Made by a program: the position numbers and the translations under genes
Assembly (NCBI RefSeq): GCF_035956715.1
Contig: NZ_CP108381.1
Coordinates: forward strand, 2,914,001-2,978,000
Direction of reading: 5' to 3'
DNA from: Nocardia sp. NBC_01329
Lineage (GTDB): Bacteria > Actinomycetota > Actinomycetes > Mycobacteriales > Mycobacteriaceae
Length of the DNA stretch: 64,000 nt
The notes under the pieces: model-generated
Databases searched by the model: none
Told to the model about the DNA's origin: nothing
What the model saw: only the letters and a program-made list of their open reading frames with translations
Shown: in pieces, positions 43,893 to 52,322 of the stretch
Numbering within the stretch: position 1 is the first letter of the stretch
Layout of the letters: each line of letters begins with the position of its first letter

Positions 43893-44942
43893 GTGGCCGG
43901 AGTGGAACGGCGGCGGCGCGTACGCGCCAAGTCGTCCACGAAATCGGTCACCATGCAGGACGTCGGCCGCGCGGCGGGCGTTTCCGCGCAGACCGTCTCG
44001 CGGGCGCTGAGCTTCCCGGATCAGGTATCGGAGCAGACCCGGCGACGGGTCGAACGCGCCATCGCCGACACCGGGTACCTGCCGAACATGGCCGCGAGCA
44101 GTCTGGCCTCCAATCGCAGCCGCACCATCGCCGCGATCCTGCCGGTCATCTCCACCTCGATCTTCTCCGACACCCTGCGCGCCGCCGCCGCTCGGCTGAA
44201 CCCCGCCGGATACCAGCTGATCGTCGGCTACACCGACTACCACCCGGAACGCGAAGAAGACCTGGTGCGCGGCTTCATCCAGCGCCGTCCCGACGGATTC
44301 TTCATCGTCGGCACGCTGCACACCCCCGATACGCTGCGACTGCTGCGCACCTACGGCGCACCCGTAGTCGAAACCTGGGACTGGATCGACGACCCGCTGG
44401 ACACCCTCGTCGGTTTCTCCAACGAATCGGCCACGGGTGATCTGGTCCGCCATCTCGTATCCCGCGGCCATCGGAAGCTGGTCTTCGCCGGCACCCTCGG
44501 TTCCGGCGACGCCCGCGCGATCCGGCGCCGCGACGGATTCACCGGCGCCGTCGGCGAACTGCTACCCGGCGAACCGGTCCGCATCGTCGATCTGCCCGGC
44601 CGCGATATCTCCATGGACACCGGTGTCGCCCTGCTCGACACCGCACTGGAACGCTTCCCCGAAGCGACCGCCATCCTGTTCGCCACCGACGTGCTGGCCG
44701 TCGCCGCCGTGCTCGCCGCCGTACGCCGCGGTATCGCCGTCCCGGAACAGCTGGCCATCACCGGTTTCGGTGATTTCGAGATGTCCCGCCATATCAACCC
44801 GGCGCTGACCACGGTGAGCGTGGATATCGACGCCATCGGCACCAAGGCCGCGGATCTGCTGCTGGCCCGGCTGGCCGGGACTTCGATCGAATCGGCCACC
44901 GTGGATGTGGGATACCGGATCGTCACTCGCGAAAGTGCTTGA
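43893..44942 (+). CDS. LacI-family transcriptional regulator
   Basis: 349 residues. Residues 15-70 are the LacI HTH (TMQDVGRAAGVSAQTVSRAL, ERAIADTGYLPNMAASSLAS). The sensor follows (IAAILPVISTSIFSDTLRAA, GYQLIVGYTDYHPEREEDLV). GTG at 43893 has GGGAGG upstream. Divergent from the CoA-transferase operon with a tandem-repeat operator between; it probably represses that operon until a pathway metabolite binds. Confidence 0.9.
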   Translation: MAGVERRRRVRAKSSTKSVTMQDVGRAAGVSAQTVSRALSFPDQVSEQTRRRVERAIADTGYLPNMAASSLASNRSRTIAAILPVISTSIFSDTLRAAAARLNPAGYQLIVGYTDYHPEREEDLVRGFIQRRPDGFFIVGTLHTPDTLRLLRTYGAPVVETWDWIDDPLDTLVGFSNESATGDLVRHLVSRGHRKLVFAGTLGSGDARAIRRRDGFTGAVGELLPGEPVRIVDLPGRDISMDTGVALLDTALERFPEATAILFATDVLAVAAVLAAVRRGIAVPEQLAITGFGDFEMSRHINPALTTVSVDIDAIGTKAADLLLARLAGTSIESATVDVGYRIVTRESA

Positions 44943-45009
44943 ATCCGCAGGACGGAACCTAGTCGAGTAGTTCGAAGTTTCGCCCTCGCCGAACTTGGCA
45001 TCGAACTGT

Positions 45010-45262
45010 TGCGGCACTCACTCGAGCGGGAGAAGCAGCGGTACGGCGAGCCGATGCTCGAGAATGTCCGCCAGCTCGTCGAGTCCGTCGACGACACCCT
45101 GAAAGGGCAGCTCGACCTGGAAAACACAGCGGGCGGGCCGTCGAGGGCGTCGCTGTCCGGGTTGCCCAGCGTGTTCTGGCGATGGCGGCCGGGATCTGGC
45201 ACAACAACAGGGATCGGTGCACCGGTCACCCGCTCGCTGGTCGCTTACGATGACTGGTCGCC
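45010..45262 (+). pseudogene. IS982-family transposase C-terminal fragment
   Basis: Reads LENVRQLVESVDDTLKGQLD, the conserved end of IS982 transposases (compare IVESINQTLKGQLDLERHGG in the intact copy at 46262), then loses frame: LAMAAGIWHNN appears in one frame and VTRSLVAYDD in another. All catalytic parts except the last Glu region are missing. Confidence 0.7.
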
Positions 45263-45279
45263 GCGGGCCCTGCCGCCGG

Positions 45280-45672
45280 TCATCGGGTCGGCATCCCTCC
45301 GTGAGGGCTGTTGACCACGATCGGCAGAGACCCTTCGACGAGGTAGGGGTGTCCAGGGAAGTAGTCGATGTGGAGGTGACCACCGTCCTCGGCGGTGGCC
45401 ATGCTCTGGAGGTTGGCCGCGAGGATCGCTCTGGCACCGGGTGCGCCGCTGATCACCAGAACCTGCCGTGAGGCGTCCAGTTCGATCCGAACGGGGCCGG
45501 AAGCCTTCCTGACGCCGACCCCTGCCAAGGTGCCACCACCCAGTGGTGACGTGGAGCCGATGAACCCGTAGCCCTCGGCCACTGCCCTTGCCAGGCCGGC
45601 CAGTTCCTCCGCTGAAGCGGTGAGATCCACTTCGCCGAACACGGGATCGAAAGCCAGTCGCACGGGCGGCAC
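45280..45672 (-). CDS. Imm32-like immunity protein
   Basis: 130 residues. It starts MPPVRLAFDPVFGEVDLTAS and contains RIELDASRQVLVISGAPGAR and HLHIDYFPGHPYLVEGSLPI. This order (GEVDLT, a two-strand core, HLHI-Y-P--YL--SS-P) matches my recollection of the Imm32 family of polymorphic-toxin immunity proteins. No toxin is nearby; the gene is enclosed by IS-type ends and looks like cargo. An alternative is a protective orphan against toxins of neighbouring strains. Confidence 0.6.
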   Translation of the reverse strand: MPPVRLAFDPVFGEVDLTASAEELAGLARAVAEGYGFIGSTSPLGGGTLAGVGVRKASGPVRIELDASRQVLVISGAPGARAILAANLQSMATAEDGGHLHIDYFPGHPYLVEGSLPIVVNSPHGGMPTR

Positions 45673-45846
45673 TCCTTCAGGGACGGACCTTCATGATGCC
45701 GTTGCAGGCCATCGGCCCTGCGCTCACCCCCGGGGGCCGACCAGAGGTGACCGGGCACATCGGAACTACTCGTCTAGATGAGTAATTCCCAGGGGTGATG
45801 GTCACATCGTGGAGTTGCGACTCGGAATCTGGGGGAAGATTGCTCG

Positions 45847-46167
45847 ATGAGACCTGAGGTACGAGCTTTCGTTGCTGAGGGCGCCTTGCCGGACTGGGAT
45901 GCCGATGAGGCCGAGATTGATGCGCGCGTCGTGCAGCTCGAGGCGATAACGGCGCCGGTGACCGCGGATGAGGCAGCGGCGCTCGCTGCCTGCTTCGGAC
46001 CGGATGACTGCTACGGCGTGGCCTGGACGTTGCTGCATCTGATCGAGACAGGCCCCGATCCGGTGTTCGTGACTCGGCCTTCGACTGATGCCAACGAATG
46101 GCATCACAGGCTCTGGGCGCGGGCTGTGAACGGTGGGTTGGTCCCCGACGAGCCGACGACCCGTTGA
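45847..46167 (+). CDS. small hypothetical protein inside the IS982 element
   Basis: 106 residues starting MRPEVRAFVAEGALPDWDAD, with ALAACFGPDDCYGVAWTLLH LIE, a helical, acidic protein. No signal peptide. I do not recognise the family, but the W-H-R-L-W/LLH pattern resembles small proteins common near immunity genes. It lies between the left inverted repeat and the transposase, so it is either a passenger or a gene that was captured. Confidence 0.55.
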   Translation: MRPEVRAFVAEGALPDWDADEAEIDARVVQLEAITAPVTADEAAALAACFGPDDCYGVAWTLLHLIETGPDPVFVTRPSTDANEWHHRLWARAVNGGLVPDEPTTR

Positions 46168-46261
46168 ATGAATGTGACTATTGGGAATTCTACTGCCGGG
46201 TAAAGGATCTCGGTGTGCACCGCAGCTTCGAATATGAAGCGAGGGTGTCGAAAATCGAGGT

Positions 46262-47176
46262 GTGAACAACGAGATCGACACCCTCGCCACCGCACTGTAT
46301 GTCAAAACCGACGACTTGTTGAAAGCTGCGCCCGATATGGCTCCGTGGCGTCCCGCGGTCGGGTTCGTGCCGCGGCTGACCGACGCCGAACTGGTTACCT
46401 TGTCGGTAATGCAGGCCCTGCTCGGATTCACCTCCGAGGCCCGCTGGCTCCGGCACGCCCGCAAGCACCTGGGGCATCTGTTTCGGTACCTGCCTCAGCA
46501 GTCCGGATACAACAGGCGGCTGCGCGATGCGGCCGACCTGATCAGCCATGTGATTCGGGCGTTGGCGGTTGACACGACCTTGTGGACCGACGATGTATGG
46601 GTCATCGACTCGACCCCGGTCGAATGCGGACGATCGAAGGAAACCGTTCGACGCTCCGATCTGGCCGGCTGGGCCGACTACGGGTACTGCGCCTCACATT
46701 CGCGCTACTTCTGGGGCTTGCGGCTGCACCTGGTCGCCACCCTCGGCGGGCTGCCAATCGGGTTCGCGCTGGCCGGTGCGAAAGCCGATGAACGCGAAAC
46801 CCTGATCGGCATCTTCGAAGCCGACCCACACCTGGTCGCTGACCGGCCGACCCAGACCCTGATCGCCGACAAGAACTACTTCGGCGCCGGCTTCGAAACC
46901 CGCATCGCCCAGGCCGGACTGCATCTGCTGCGGCCTGCCCGCAAGGGTGAACCCGAGCGGCCCGGCGCGCAGCTGTTCAAACCGCTGCGTCAGATCGTCG
47001 AATCGATCAACCAGACCTTGAAAGGACAGCTCGACCTCGAACGACACGGCGGACGCACCATAGCCGGGGTCGCAGTCCGCGTCCTACAACGCCTCCTCGC
47101 CCTCACCGCCGCTATCTGGCACAACGACAAGATCGGCTCATCCACCCACCGATCCCTGACCGCCTACGACCACTGA
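46262..47176 (+). CDS. IS982-family transposase
   Basis: 304 residues, apparently complete. The DDE residues are in VWVIDSTPVECGR, TLIADKNYFGAGFE and IVESINQTLKGQLD LE, with HSRYFWGLRLHLVATLGG between. The C-terminus IWHNDKIGSSTHRSLTAYDH is 5 bases from the right inverted repeat. GTG-like alternatives exist before 46262 but the family N-terminus fits. Confidence 0.9.
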   Translation: MNNEIDTLATALYVKTDDLLKAAPDMAPWRPAVGFVPRLTDAELVTLSVMQALLGFTSEARWLRHARKHLGHLFRYLPQQSGYNRRLRDAADLISHVIRALAVDTTLWTDDVWVIDSTPVECGRSKETVRRSDLAGWADYGYCASHSRYFWGLRLHLVATLGGLPIGFALAGAKADERETLIGIFEADPHLVADRPTQTLIADKNYFGAGFETRIAQAGLHLLRPARKGEPERPGAQLFKPLRQIVESINQTLKGQLDLERHGGRTIAGVAVRVLQRLLALTAAIWHNDKIGSSTHRSLTAYDH

Positions 47177-47193
47177 CCCCGGGAATTACTCAT

Positions 47194-47544
47194 CTAGTCG
47201 TTCTGCGACCACGCGGCGATCGGGAGGGACAGGTAGATACCGAAATCGGTGAGACCGGTCGCCTTGCTGATCTCCTCGTGCAGCCCGTCTACGCGGTCCT
47301 GGCGGTCGGCGGCCCGGCTCTCGAACCATTTGGAACGCACCTCGATCACGATCGGCAGACCGCAGCGATCGAACGGGCCGAGGCGACGGAAGCGGATCTC
47401 GACGTCGCCCGGCTGCAGAGCACCGTCGTACGGTTCCTCCGGGCATTCCACGGCCAGTGACACGAGATGCGGTAGAACCGAGGCGAGTTCGCGGAGCGTG
47501 TCTTCGGAGACAGAGGGCGCATGGGTCACTTCCACAAGGGGCAC
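47194..47544 (-). CDS. conserved hypothetical protein, 3' end altered by IS insertion
   Basis: 116 residues starting MPLVEVTHAPSVSEDTLREL and ending LPIAAWSQND. The stop TAG (47194-47196) is part of the CTAG at the right end of the IS982 element, so the original C-terminus may be lost or only slightly changed. MPLVEV with IEVRSKWFESRAADRQDRVD suggests a small tautomerase-like fold, but the function is not known. Confidence 0.65.
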   Translation of the reverse strand: MPLVEVTHAPSVSEDTLRELASVLPHLVSLAVECPEEPYDGALQPGDVEIRFRRLGPFDRCGLPIVIEVRSKWFESRAADRQDRVDGLHEEISKATGLTDFGIYLSLPIAAWSQND

Positions 47545-47623
47545 CCAGCGAGCCTATTGCCGGACAGGCCCTGGCCGCACCCCCATCGAAGACGGTGACC
47601 GCAGACAGCGACCCGGCGCGGGC

Positions 47624-47833
47624 CTACTCCGCTGGCGGCAGGAACCGATCGTCCAGCAAGTTCGTGTAGTCGGGCAGCCGAGTCGCGGCGTCGATGGACC
47701 CTCGAGTCTTCGCCCAGGTACCGAGTTCGTCACCACTGAGTTCGATGGCATCGGCGCCCAGGGCCTGGATCACCTGTGCCTGATAGGGCTGGAAGATCGA
47801 GACGGCGTCGACGTGGAATCGGGCGAACCGCAC
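47624..47833 (-). CDS. small hypothetical protein
   Basis: About 69 residues from a GTG at 47833: VRFARFHVDAVSIFQPYQAQ, IQALGADAIELSGDELGTWA and ending DDRFLPPAE. The composition is protein-like and unlike the shadow frames, but no family is recognised, and no good ribosome site precedes it. It could be the end of a larger gene whose start was lost; the divergent secreted protein begins at 47931. Confidence 0.4.
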   Translation of the reverse strand: MRFARFHVDAVSIFQPYQAQVIQALGADAIELSGDELGTWAKTRGSIDAATRLPDYTNLLDDRFLPPAE

Positions 47834-47930
47834 GATCGGTCGCGCTACTGCGCCCGAACGCGACTGTTTCCGGCTATCTTGATCGGCTACCCGTTCATCG
47901 GATGACGAACAGAGATCGGAGGGTGTGAAA

Positions 47931-48326
47931 ATGAGAGTATTCGGGAAGATTGCCGCGATATCGGTTCTCGTCACGGGTGCCGCGACGATAGTCACGATCA
48001 CATCCGGCTCGGCTGTCGCGGAGCCGCGGAATTGTGTGCTGAACCAATGGGCGACCGGCGCTTCGGCTCATTGCGACGGCGATGGCACCTACATCCTGGA
48101 AGTCGATTGCTTCGGAATGAACCTGGCGGGCGGCCCGCCGTTCGGCCCGTACGACAAGTCTGTCACCGGGTGGGCAGGCGATCCGGCCGGGCGACCGAGC
48201 CGGGATTGCCTGATGCCGACCACGCTGGGACAAGTCGGAATCGTGACCGGCGTGCGGATCACCCAGACCCCGACCCGGCCGGGACTACCGGACAACGCAT
48301 GGGAATACGATCCCGGTCGACCGTGA
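47931..48326 (+). CDS. small secreted protein
   Basis: 131 residues. A clear signal peptide (KIAAISVLVTGAATIVTITS, cleavage after about AVAEP) and a cysteine-containing mature part (PRNCVLNQWATGASAHCDGD, VDCFGMNL, RDCLMPT) with four Cys likely in disulfides. No family is recognised. The ATG at 47931 is preferred to a GTG at 47925 because GGAGG lies 8 nt upstream. Confidence 0.75.
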   Translation: MRVFGKIAAISVLVTGAATIVTITSGSAVAEPRNCVLNQWATGASAHCDGDGTYILEVDCFGMNLAGGPPFGPYDKSVTGWAGDPAGRPSRDCLMPTTLGQVGIVTGVRITQTPTRPGLPDNAWEYDPGRP

Positions 48327-48427
48327 CACCGACGCCCGTCCGGCGGCCGGTCCGCCGACTTCGCCCGGGCCCGGACTCGCCGGCAGAGATCCCGGGCTGT
48401 CTGCTGTTACGGGTTTCGAGAGGCCGC

Positions 48428-49039
48428 TCAAGGGCGAATGGATTCCCGGAAGCCGGTCCATTGCAGACTGCGGGGCAGGTGGCTCATATCGTTGAACATC
48501 ACGATGCCCGGCGGGAGGCCGGGGCGGTACTCGATAACGGTGAGGGCGGCGTTCGCGCTGTCGAGGCCGAGCCATCGGGCGGGCGGCGCGTCGAGAGCGT
48601 CTCTGACGAGCCAGGCGATCGGATACGCGTGAGTGATGAGGAGTTCATGAATATCCCCCTCGCGCTCAGCGGGATCGGGTGTGGACGCGAAGGCGGCGAG
48701 CAGGCACTGCGCGATTCGGTGTCCGGATTCGGCTTCCTCGGTGTCGTAACCGTCGAAGAACGGTATCCAAGACGCCGGCGTCTCGTTCGGGGCAGGTACA
48801 TAAGGGATGTGGTCGACTAGTTCCGCCGCTTCGGCGACCGGTATGTGGGGCGGAAGGTGCTGTGCGATCTCGCGAGCGCTGTCCGCTGCCCGGGGCAGTG
48901 GCGAATGCCGGACCGCGTCGAGCGGGATGTGCGCGAGACGTTCGCCGAGCAGGCGTGCTTGTTCGCGGCCGGTGTCGGTGAGCCGGCCGAAGGGGTCGGC
49001 GTGGCCGTGTCGGGTGATGTAGAGATATCGGATTGCCAT
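48428..49039 (-). CDS. histidine phosphatase family protein
   Basis: 203 residues. The phosphoglycerate-mutase-like catalytic motif YITRHGHAD lies at residues 7-15, with LTDTGREQARLLGERL and HSPLPRAADSAREIA following, and the second His in LLITHAYPIAW. It removes phosphate from an unknown metabolite or protein. Just upstream, in the same direction, is the PEP-type enzyme gene, 70 bases away, so cotranscription is possible. Confidence 0.85.
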   Translation of the reverse strand: MAIRYLYITRHGHADPFGRLTDTGREQARLLGERLAHIPLDAVRHSPLPRAADSAREIAQHLPPHIPVAEAAELVDHIPYVPAPNETPASWIPFFDGYDTEEAESGHRIAQCLLAAFASTPDPAEREGDIHELLITHAYPIAWLVRDALDAPPARWLGLDSANAALTVIEYRPGLPPGIVMFNDMSHLPRSLQWTGFRESIRP

Positions 49040-49108
49040 ATGCCTCGCCGAGACGGGAGCCCGATCGGCTCGGGTCCCGTTTCCTTTCGACCGGTGGTTC
49101 GATGGGGG

Positions 49109-50323
49109 TCAGATTCGGCGGACGATCACGGTTCCCGCTGATCCGTCGATGGTGACGGCGGTGTCGTCGCGAATCAGATCGGTGACACCGGTGACACCGA
49201 GCACCGCGGGAATGCGCATTTCACGGGCGACGATCGCGGCGTGGGAGAGCAGACCCCCGGTTTCGGTCACAACGCCCTTCACAATGCGCAACAGAGGCGT
49301 CCACGCCGGATCGGTGTAGGGGCAGACCAGGATATCTCCGGGCAGTACCCGGGTGAAGTCGCCGGGGCCGCGCACGATCCGGGCAGTACCCGTCACGGTC
49401 CCTTGACTGCCCGCTGTGCCCGTCAGGGACGTCGGGGACATCGGGGACGCGATTCGCGCATCGAGTTCCGGTGGAGGTGGTGGGAGCGCGGCTGTGATGG
49501 GCCGGGCCTGGAGGATCCAGATCCGATCGTCCGCGATCGCCCATTCGATGTCCTGCGGGCCGCCGAGAAGGGAGGCGATCCTTCTACCGAGCCGAGCGAT
49601 TCGCACCGCGGTCTCGTCATCGATCGTCGCGGTGGCCCGATCGGTGTTCGAGACCTGGCGTGTGACCAGCCCCGTTCCGTCGCGATCGATACGGATCCGC
49701 TTGTCCGAGATGACCTTCGTGACAGCCTCGGCGGCGTCGACTCGGTAGGTGTCGGGGGTGACGGTACCGCCGACCACGGCGAGTCCGAGCCCCCAGGACG
49801 CCTCGATCTCGGTGCTGCCCTGCCGGCCGTCCGGGGTGAACATGACCCCGGAGACCTCGGCGTCGACGAGGCTCTGGACCAGGACCGCCATCACCGCGGG
49901 TTCGGATCCTTGTCCTTCCGCCGCCGCGGCGGCTCGATAGTCGATCGCGCGCTGCGACCGCAGCGAAGCCCAACACGTTTTCACCGCGTTGATGACCGGG
50001 CCCGCGCCCTGCACGGCGAGGATGCTCTCGTACTGTCCCGCGGCGGAGGCCCCGGGCGTGTCTTCGTTGTCCGCCGACGAACGGACCGCGACCGGGGGAT
50101 CACCGAGTCTCGCCAGCCCCTCGGCAATTGCGTCGCGCAAGCCATCGGCAACTTTCGCGGCGGAGTTTCCGAGGGCTGCTCGATACGCGTCGGACGTGAT
50201 CGCGAAACCGTCCGGCACGAGCAGACCCGCGCGGAGCAGGGCCCCGAGCGTGCCGGCTTTGCCACCGCAGGTCCCGGGGACGGCGTCGCTCAGCCGATGT
50301 ATCACTCGCTGATCTATATCCAC
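49109..50323 (-). CDS. minimal PEP-synthase-like enzyme: ATP-grasp plus phosphohistidine domain
   Basis: 404 residues. Residues 1-300 form the PPDK/PEP-synthase nucleotide-binding ATP-grasp domain (GGKAGTLGALLRAGLLVPDG, VAVRSSADNEDTPGASAAGQ, ending IWILQARPIT). A proline linker leads to the swivelling domain with the phosphorylated His361 in TETGGLLSHAAIVAREM. The C-terminal PEP/pyruvate TIM barrel and the central rifamycin-binding domain of Rph enzymes are absent. So the acceptor of the phosphoryl group is unknown. GTG at 50323 (or 50326). The perfect palindrome at 50333 is between it and divergent regulator-like genes. Confidence 0.82.
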   Translation of the reverse strand: MDIDQRVIHRLSDAVPGTCGGKAGTLGALLRAGLLVPDGFAITSDAYRAALGNSAAKVADGLRDAIAEGLARLGDPPVAVRSSADNEDTPGASAAGQYESILAVQGAGPVINAVKTCWASLRSQRAIDYRAAAAAEGQGSEPAVMAVLVQSLVDAEVSGVMFTPDGRQGSTEIEASWGLGLAVVGGTVTPDTYRVDAAEAVTKVISDKRIRIDRDGTGLVTRQVSNTDRATATIDDETAVRIARLGRRIASLLGGPQDIEWAIADDRIWILQARPITAALPPPPPELDARIASPMSPTSLTGTAGSQGTVTGTARIVRGPGDFTRVLPGDILVCPYTDPAWTPLLRIVKGVVTETGGLLSHAAIVAREMRIPAVLGVTGVTDLIRDDTAVTIDGSAGTVIVRRI

Positions 50324-50332
50324 CACGCCCCT

Positions 50333-50359
50333 CAACAGAATGTTGACAACATTCTGTTG
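50333..50359. promoter_or_regulatory. perfect 27-bp palindromic operator
   Basis: CAACAGAATGTTG (50333-50345) and CAACATTCTGTTG (50347-50359) are perfect 13-bp arms around one A. It fills the gap between two divergent start codons (50323/50326 and 50378) and contains a -35-like TTGACA (50343-50348). Such length and symmetry strongly suggest a repressor site for both directions. Confidence 0.75.
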
Positions 50360-50377
50360 ATTCTGCAGGATCGGGGT

Positions 50378-50773
50378 ATGGAAGGCAAGCACGATGCGCC
50401 GAACCCGGCGAGCCACGATCACGCGGACGCGAAGCGAGAACACGATGCGACCACGCACCTCCTGACGATCGGTGCGAGCGAACTGGCCGCACGACCCTGG
50501 CGACCCGCACCCGCACCACCCTCGGCAGTCGATCTCGCGCATTACACGCTCTGGCGGTCCATGGACCTTTCCCGCGACGAGATCGCCAGTGCCCTGACAC
50601 TGCTTCCCGCTGCTCGTGCCGAGCTCGACGGCCTGGAAGCCGGACTACTGTTCACCGCGCGCAGCGCCGGCCTGACCTGGGCACAGATCGCGGAAGCCAT
50701 GGGATTCAACTCGCCCCAGGCGTGCCAGCAGCACTACGACCGGCTGACCTCCCGCCACGGATCCAGCTCATGA
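50378..50773 (+). CDS. putative HTH regulator
   Basis: 131 residues. The N-terminus is acidic and histidine-rich; the C-terminal 70 residues hold a helix-turn-helix candidate, SAGLTWAQIAEAMGFNSPQA with CQQHYDRLTSR, preceded by a helical MDLSRDEIASALTLLPAARA. Proteins of this form are common actinobacterial putative DNA-binding proteins. It probably binds the palindrome just upstream. ATG at 50378; stop overlaps the next start. Confidence 0.7.
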   Translation: MEGKHDAPNPASHDHADAKREHDATTHLLTIGASELAARPWRPAPAPPSAVDLAHYTLWRSMDLSRDEIASALTLLPAARAELDGLEAGLLFTARSAGLTWAQIAEAMGFNSPQACQQHYDRLTSRHGSSS

Positions 50774-51405
50774 CACGTGATTCCTCCCCGGATCTGCTCG
50801 TCCTCCACGCTGTCCGGATTCTGGGGTTCGCCGACACTCCGGTGATCGCGTATCGCTTCCGCCTCGACCCGGCCGAAACAGAAGAGATCCTGCTCGACGC
50901 GCAGGCCTACGGATGGATTCAGCGCGCGGCGTTCGCCGACCTTCACGGGTGGTCGCTCACCGAATCAGGGCGGATTCGAAACGAACAGCAACTCCACGAG
51001 GAACTCGCCGCCATCGGAAAGGCAGATCGGATTCGCGGCCTCTACCGCGACTTCCTCCCGCTGAACGCTCGTCTCCAACGAGCCTGCACCGACTGGCAAC
51101 TCCGTCCGACACCCGACAATGCCCTCTACCAGAACGACCACTCCGATACGGCCTGGGATACGCGGATCCTCGATGAGCTCGCTGCCATCGGCAGCGCCCT
51201 GCATCCACTCGCGGATCGGATGGGTGCGATCCTCGCGCGACTCAGCGGCTACGAAAAGCGATTCGATGCGGCGCTGCGGCGAGTGGGAGGCGGAGACCAC
51301 GGCTGGGTGGATCGCACCGACGTCGACTCCTGCCATCGAGTCTGGTTCGAACTCCACGAGGACCTTGTCGCGACACTCGGCATCGACCGCCGCACCGAGA
51401 TCTGA
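50770..51405 (+). CDS. winged-helix-like protein of the dikinase-associated locus
   Basis: 211 residues. Residues 1-65 look like a winged helix (LLVLHAVRILGFADTPVIAY ... ILLDAQAYGWIQ ... WSLTESGRI). The rest is helical, with a long charged region ALRRVGGGDHGWVDRTDVDS and HRVWFELHEDLVATLGI. ATGA overlap with the preceding HTH gene makes a two-gene operon divergent from the ATP-grasp/phosphohistidine enzyme. It may be a regulator or the partner that receives the phosphate; neither is shown. Confidence 0.65.
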   Translation: MTRDSSPDLLVLHAVRILGFADTPVIAYRFRLDPAETEEILLDAQAYGWIQRAAFADLHGWSLTESGRIRNEQQLHEELAAIGKADRIRGLYRDFLPLNARLQRACTDWQLRPTPDNALYQNDHSDTAWDTRILDELAAIGSALHPLADRMGAILARLSGYEKRFDAALRRVGGGDHGWVDRTDVDSCHRVWFELHEDLVATLGIDRRTEI

Positions 51406-51453
51406 CCGGACATCTCACCGACCGCCCCACGAAATTTCACCCTCTCCGGATGA

Positions 51454-52092
51454 TCAGCCGGTGCGGTCGACCACGCACGTATCCACGGCGGTGACGATCG
51501 GGTCGCCCGGCGAGATCCCGAGTACCTCACTCGCCCGCGGGAAGCTCGTCCCGTTCCGAGCGCCGCCCGTCGACGAGTACACCGCACCGTCACGCACGAT
51601 CCACACGTCCGACCGGGCGTCCATATCGCCGACGGCATCGAGCGTGGTCGCGCCGAAATACGTCGTACCGTTCTCGTTGATCACCGTGCCGTTGGCGAGC
51701 TCGTGCCCGTCCGTGGTGAGGCCGTCGGCGACCAAGGCGACGACCTCGGGGCTCGCCGGGGCGCACCGCGGATCGGAGTAGGCCTGCGCGACTGCGGGCG
51801 GCGGTGCGACCGTGGAGGTCTCCGGTGGCGCCGCCGGGCCGCTGCTCACCTCGGCGGGCGGCGGCACCACCGACACCGGCACCGGCACCGGCACCGGCAC
51901 CGGCACCGAGGCGACCACGGTGGTGGCCTGAACCGGCGACGCTTCCCCGGCTGCGGTGTCGTCGTCGCCGACAAAGTTGGCGACGGCGGCAAACACCACG
52001 AATACGACGAGGACAGCCCCGGCAACGATCAGTACGTTCCGGTTCGTTCGTCTTCGCCGAGCCATTTTCTCGAACTGCTGTTGGTTTTCCAC
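51454..52092 (-). CDS. membrane-anchored protein with Pro/Val repeat linker
   Basis: 212 residues: basic N-terminus (EKMARRRRTNRN), one transmembrane helix (VLIVAGAVLVVFVVFAAVAN), then a linker with repeating PV units encoded by a CACCGG hexanucleotide repeat (51874-51907), and an extracytoplasmic domain of about 95 residues with two Cys (DPRCAPASPEVVALVADG ... AVDTCVVDRTG). No family recognised. The GTG at 52092 has AGGGA upstream; an ATG at 52065 is an alternative. Confidence 0.65.
   Translation of the reverse strand: MENQQQFEKMARRRRTNRNVLIVAGAVLVVFVVFAAVANFVGDDDTAAGEASPVQATTVVASVPVPVPVPVPVSVVPPPAEVSSGPAAPPETSTVAPPPAVAQAYSDPRCAPASPEVVALVADGLTTDGHELANGTVINENGTTYFGATTLDAVGDMDARSDVWIVRDGAVYSSTGGARNGTSFPRASEVLGISPGDPIVTAVDTCVVDRTG
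51874..51907. repeat. CACCGG hexanucleotide repeat
   Basis: About five and a half tandem copies of CACCGG on the plus strand, coding on the minus strand for the repeating Pro-Val stretch of the membrane-anchored protein. In-frame expansion or contraction would change linker length only. Confidence 0.75.
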
Positions 52093-52322
52093 CGATATCC
52101 CTGACTGATTGCGACGATGCGCAAAGGCGTTTCCGACGATCCTGAACATGATCGCCGGATGCGCCTTTCGCGTTTCACCGGGAAGCCGGACCGACGTCGC
52201 TCTCAGGGCCGTGGACCATCGCGGATGCGAGCCCCGGCTCGGGGCGGTTCCGAGGTCACCGACGGTGCTCGCCACGGACACCCGGGCGCGTTCCCGGCGA
52301 GTATCGCCATTCTCACAACCCA

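Larger units (their letters stand above)
44959..45777. mobile_element. IS982-like defective element carrying an Imm32-like gene
   Basis: Ends CTAGTCGAGTAGTTC (44959-44973) and, inverted, GAACTACTCGTCTAG (45763-45777) match over 15 bp with one mismatch. Inside are a transposase C-terminal remnant and an immunity-type gene on the opposite strand. The right CTAG is shared with the next element (45774). The element cannot move by itself but its ends might be used by the intact neighbour's transposase; the terminal sequences of the two elements are related but not identical. Confidence 0.6.
45774..47197 (+). mobile_element. IS982-family insertion sequence with extra passenger ORF
   Basis: Inverted repeats CTAGATGAGTAATTCCC (45774-45790) and GGGAATTACTCATCTAG (47181-47197) match perfectly over 17 bp; if CTAG is the duplicated target, the true repeat is 13 bp. 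It contains an intact transposase (46262-47176) and, unusually, a 106-codon ORF before it (45847). Its right end supplies the stop codon of the neighbouring gene at 47194. Confidence 0.75.

Noticed and set aside
49109..50323. Assignment as rifampicin phosphotransferase
   Set aside because: The central rifamycin-binding domain is absent and no rifamycin-associated element was found near the promoter.
49241..50377. Long plus-strand frame before the HTH gene
   Set aside because: It is antisense to the ATP-grasp enzyme, which has clear domain motifs; only the part from 50378 is a real gene.
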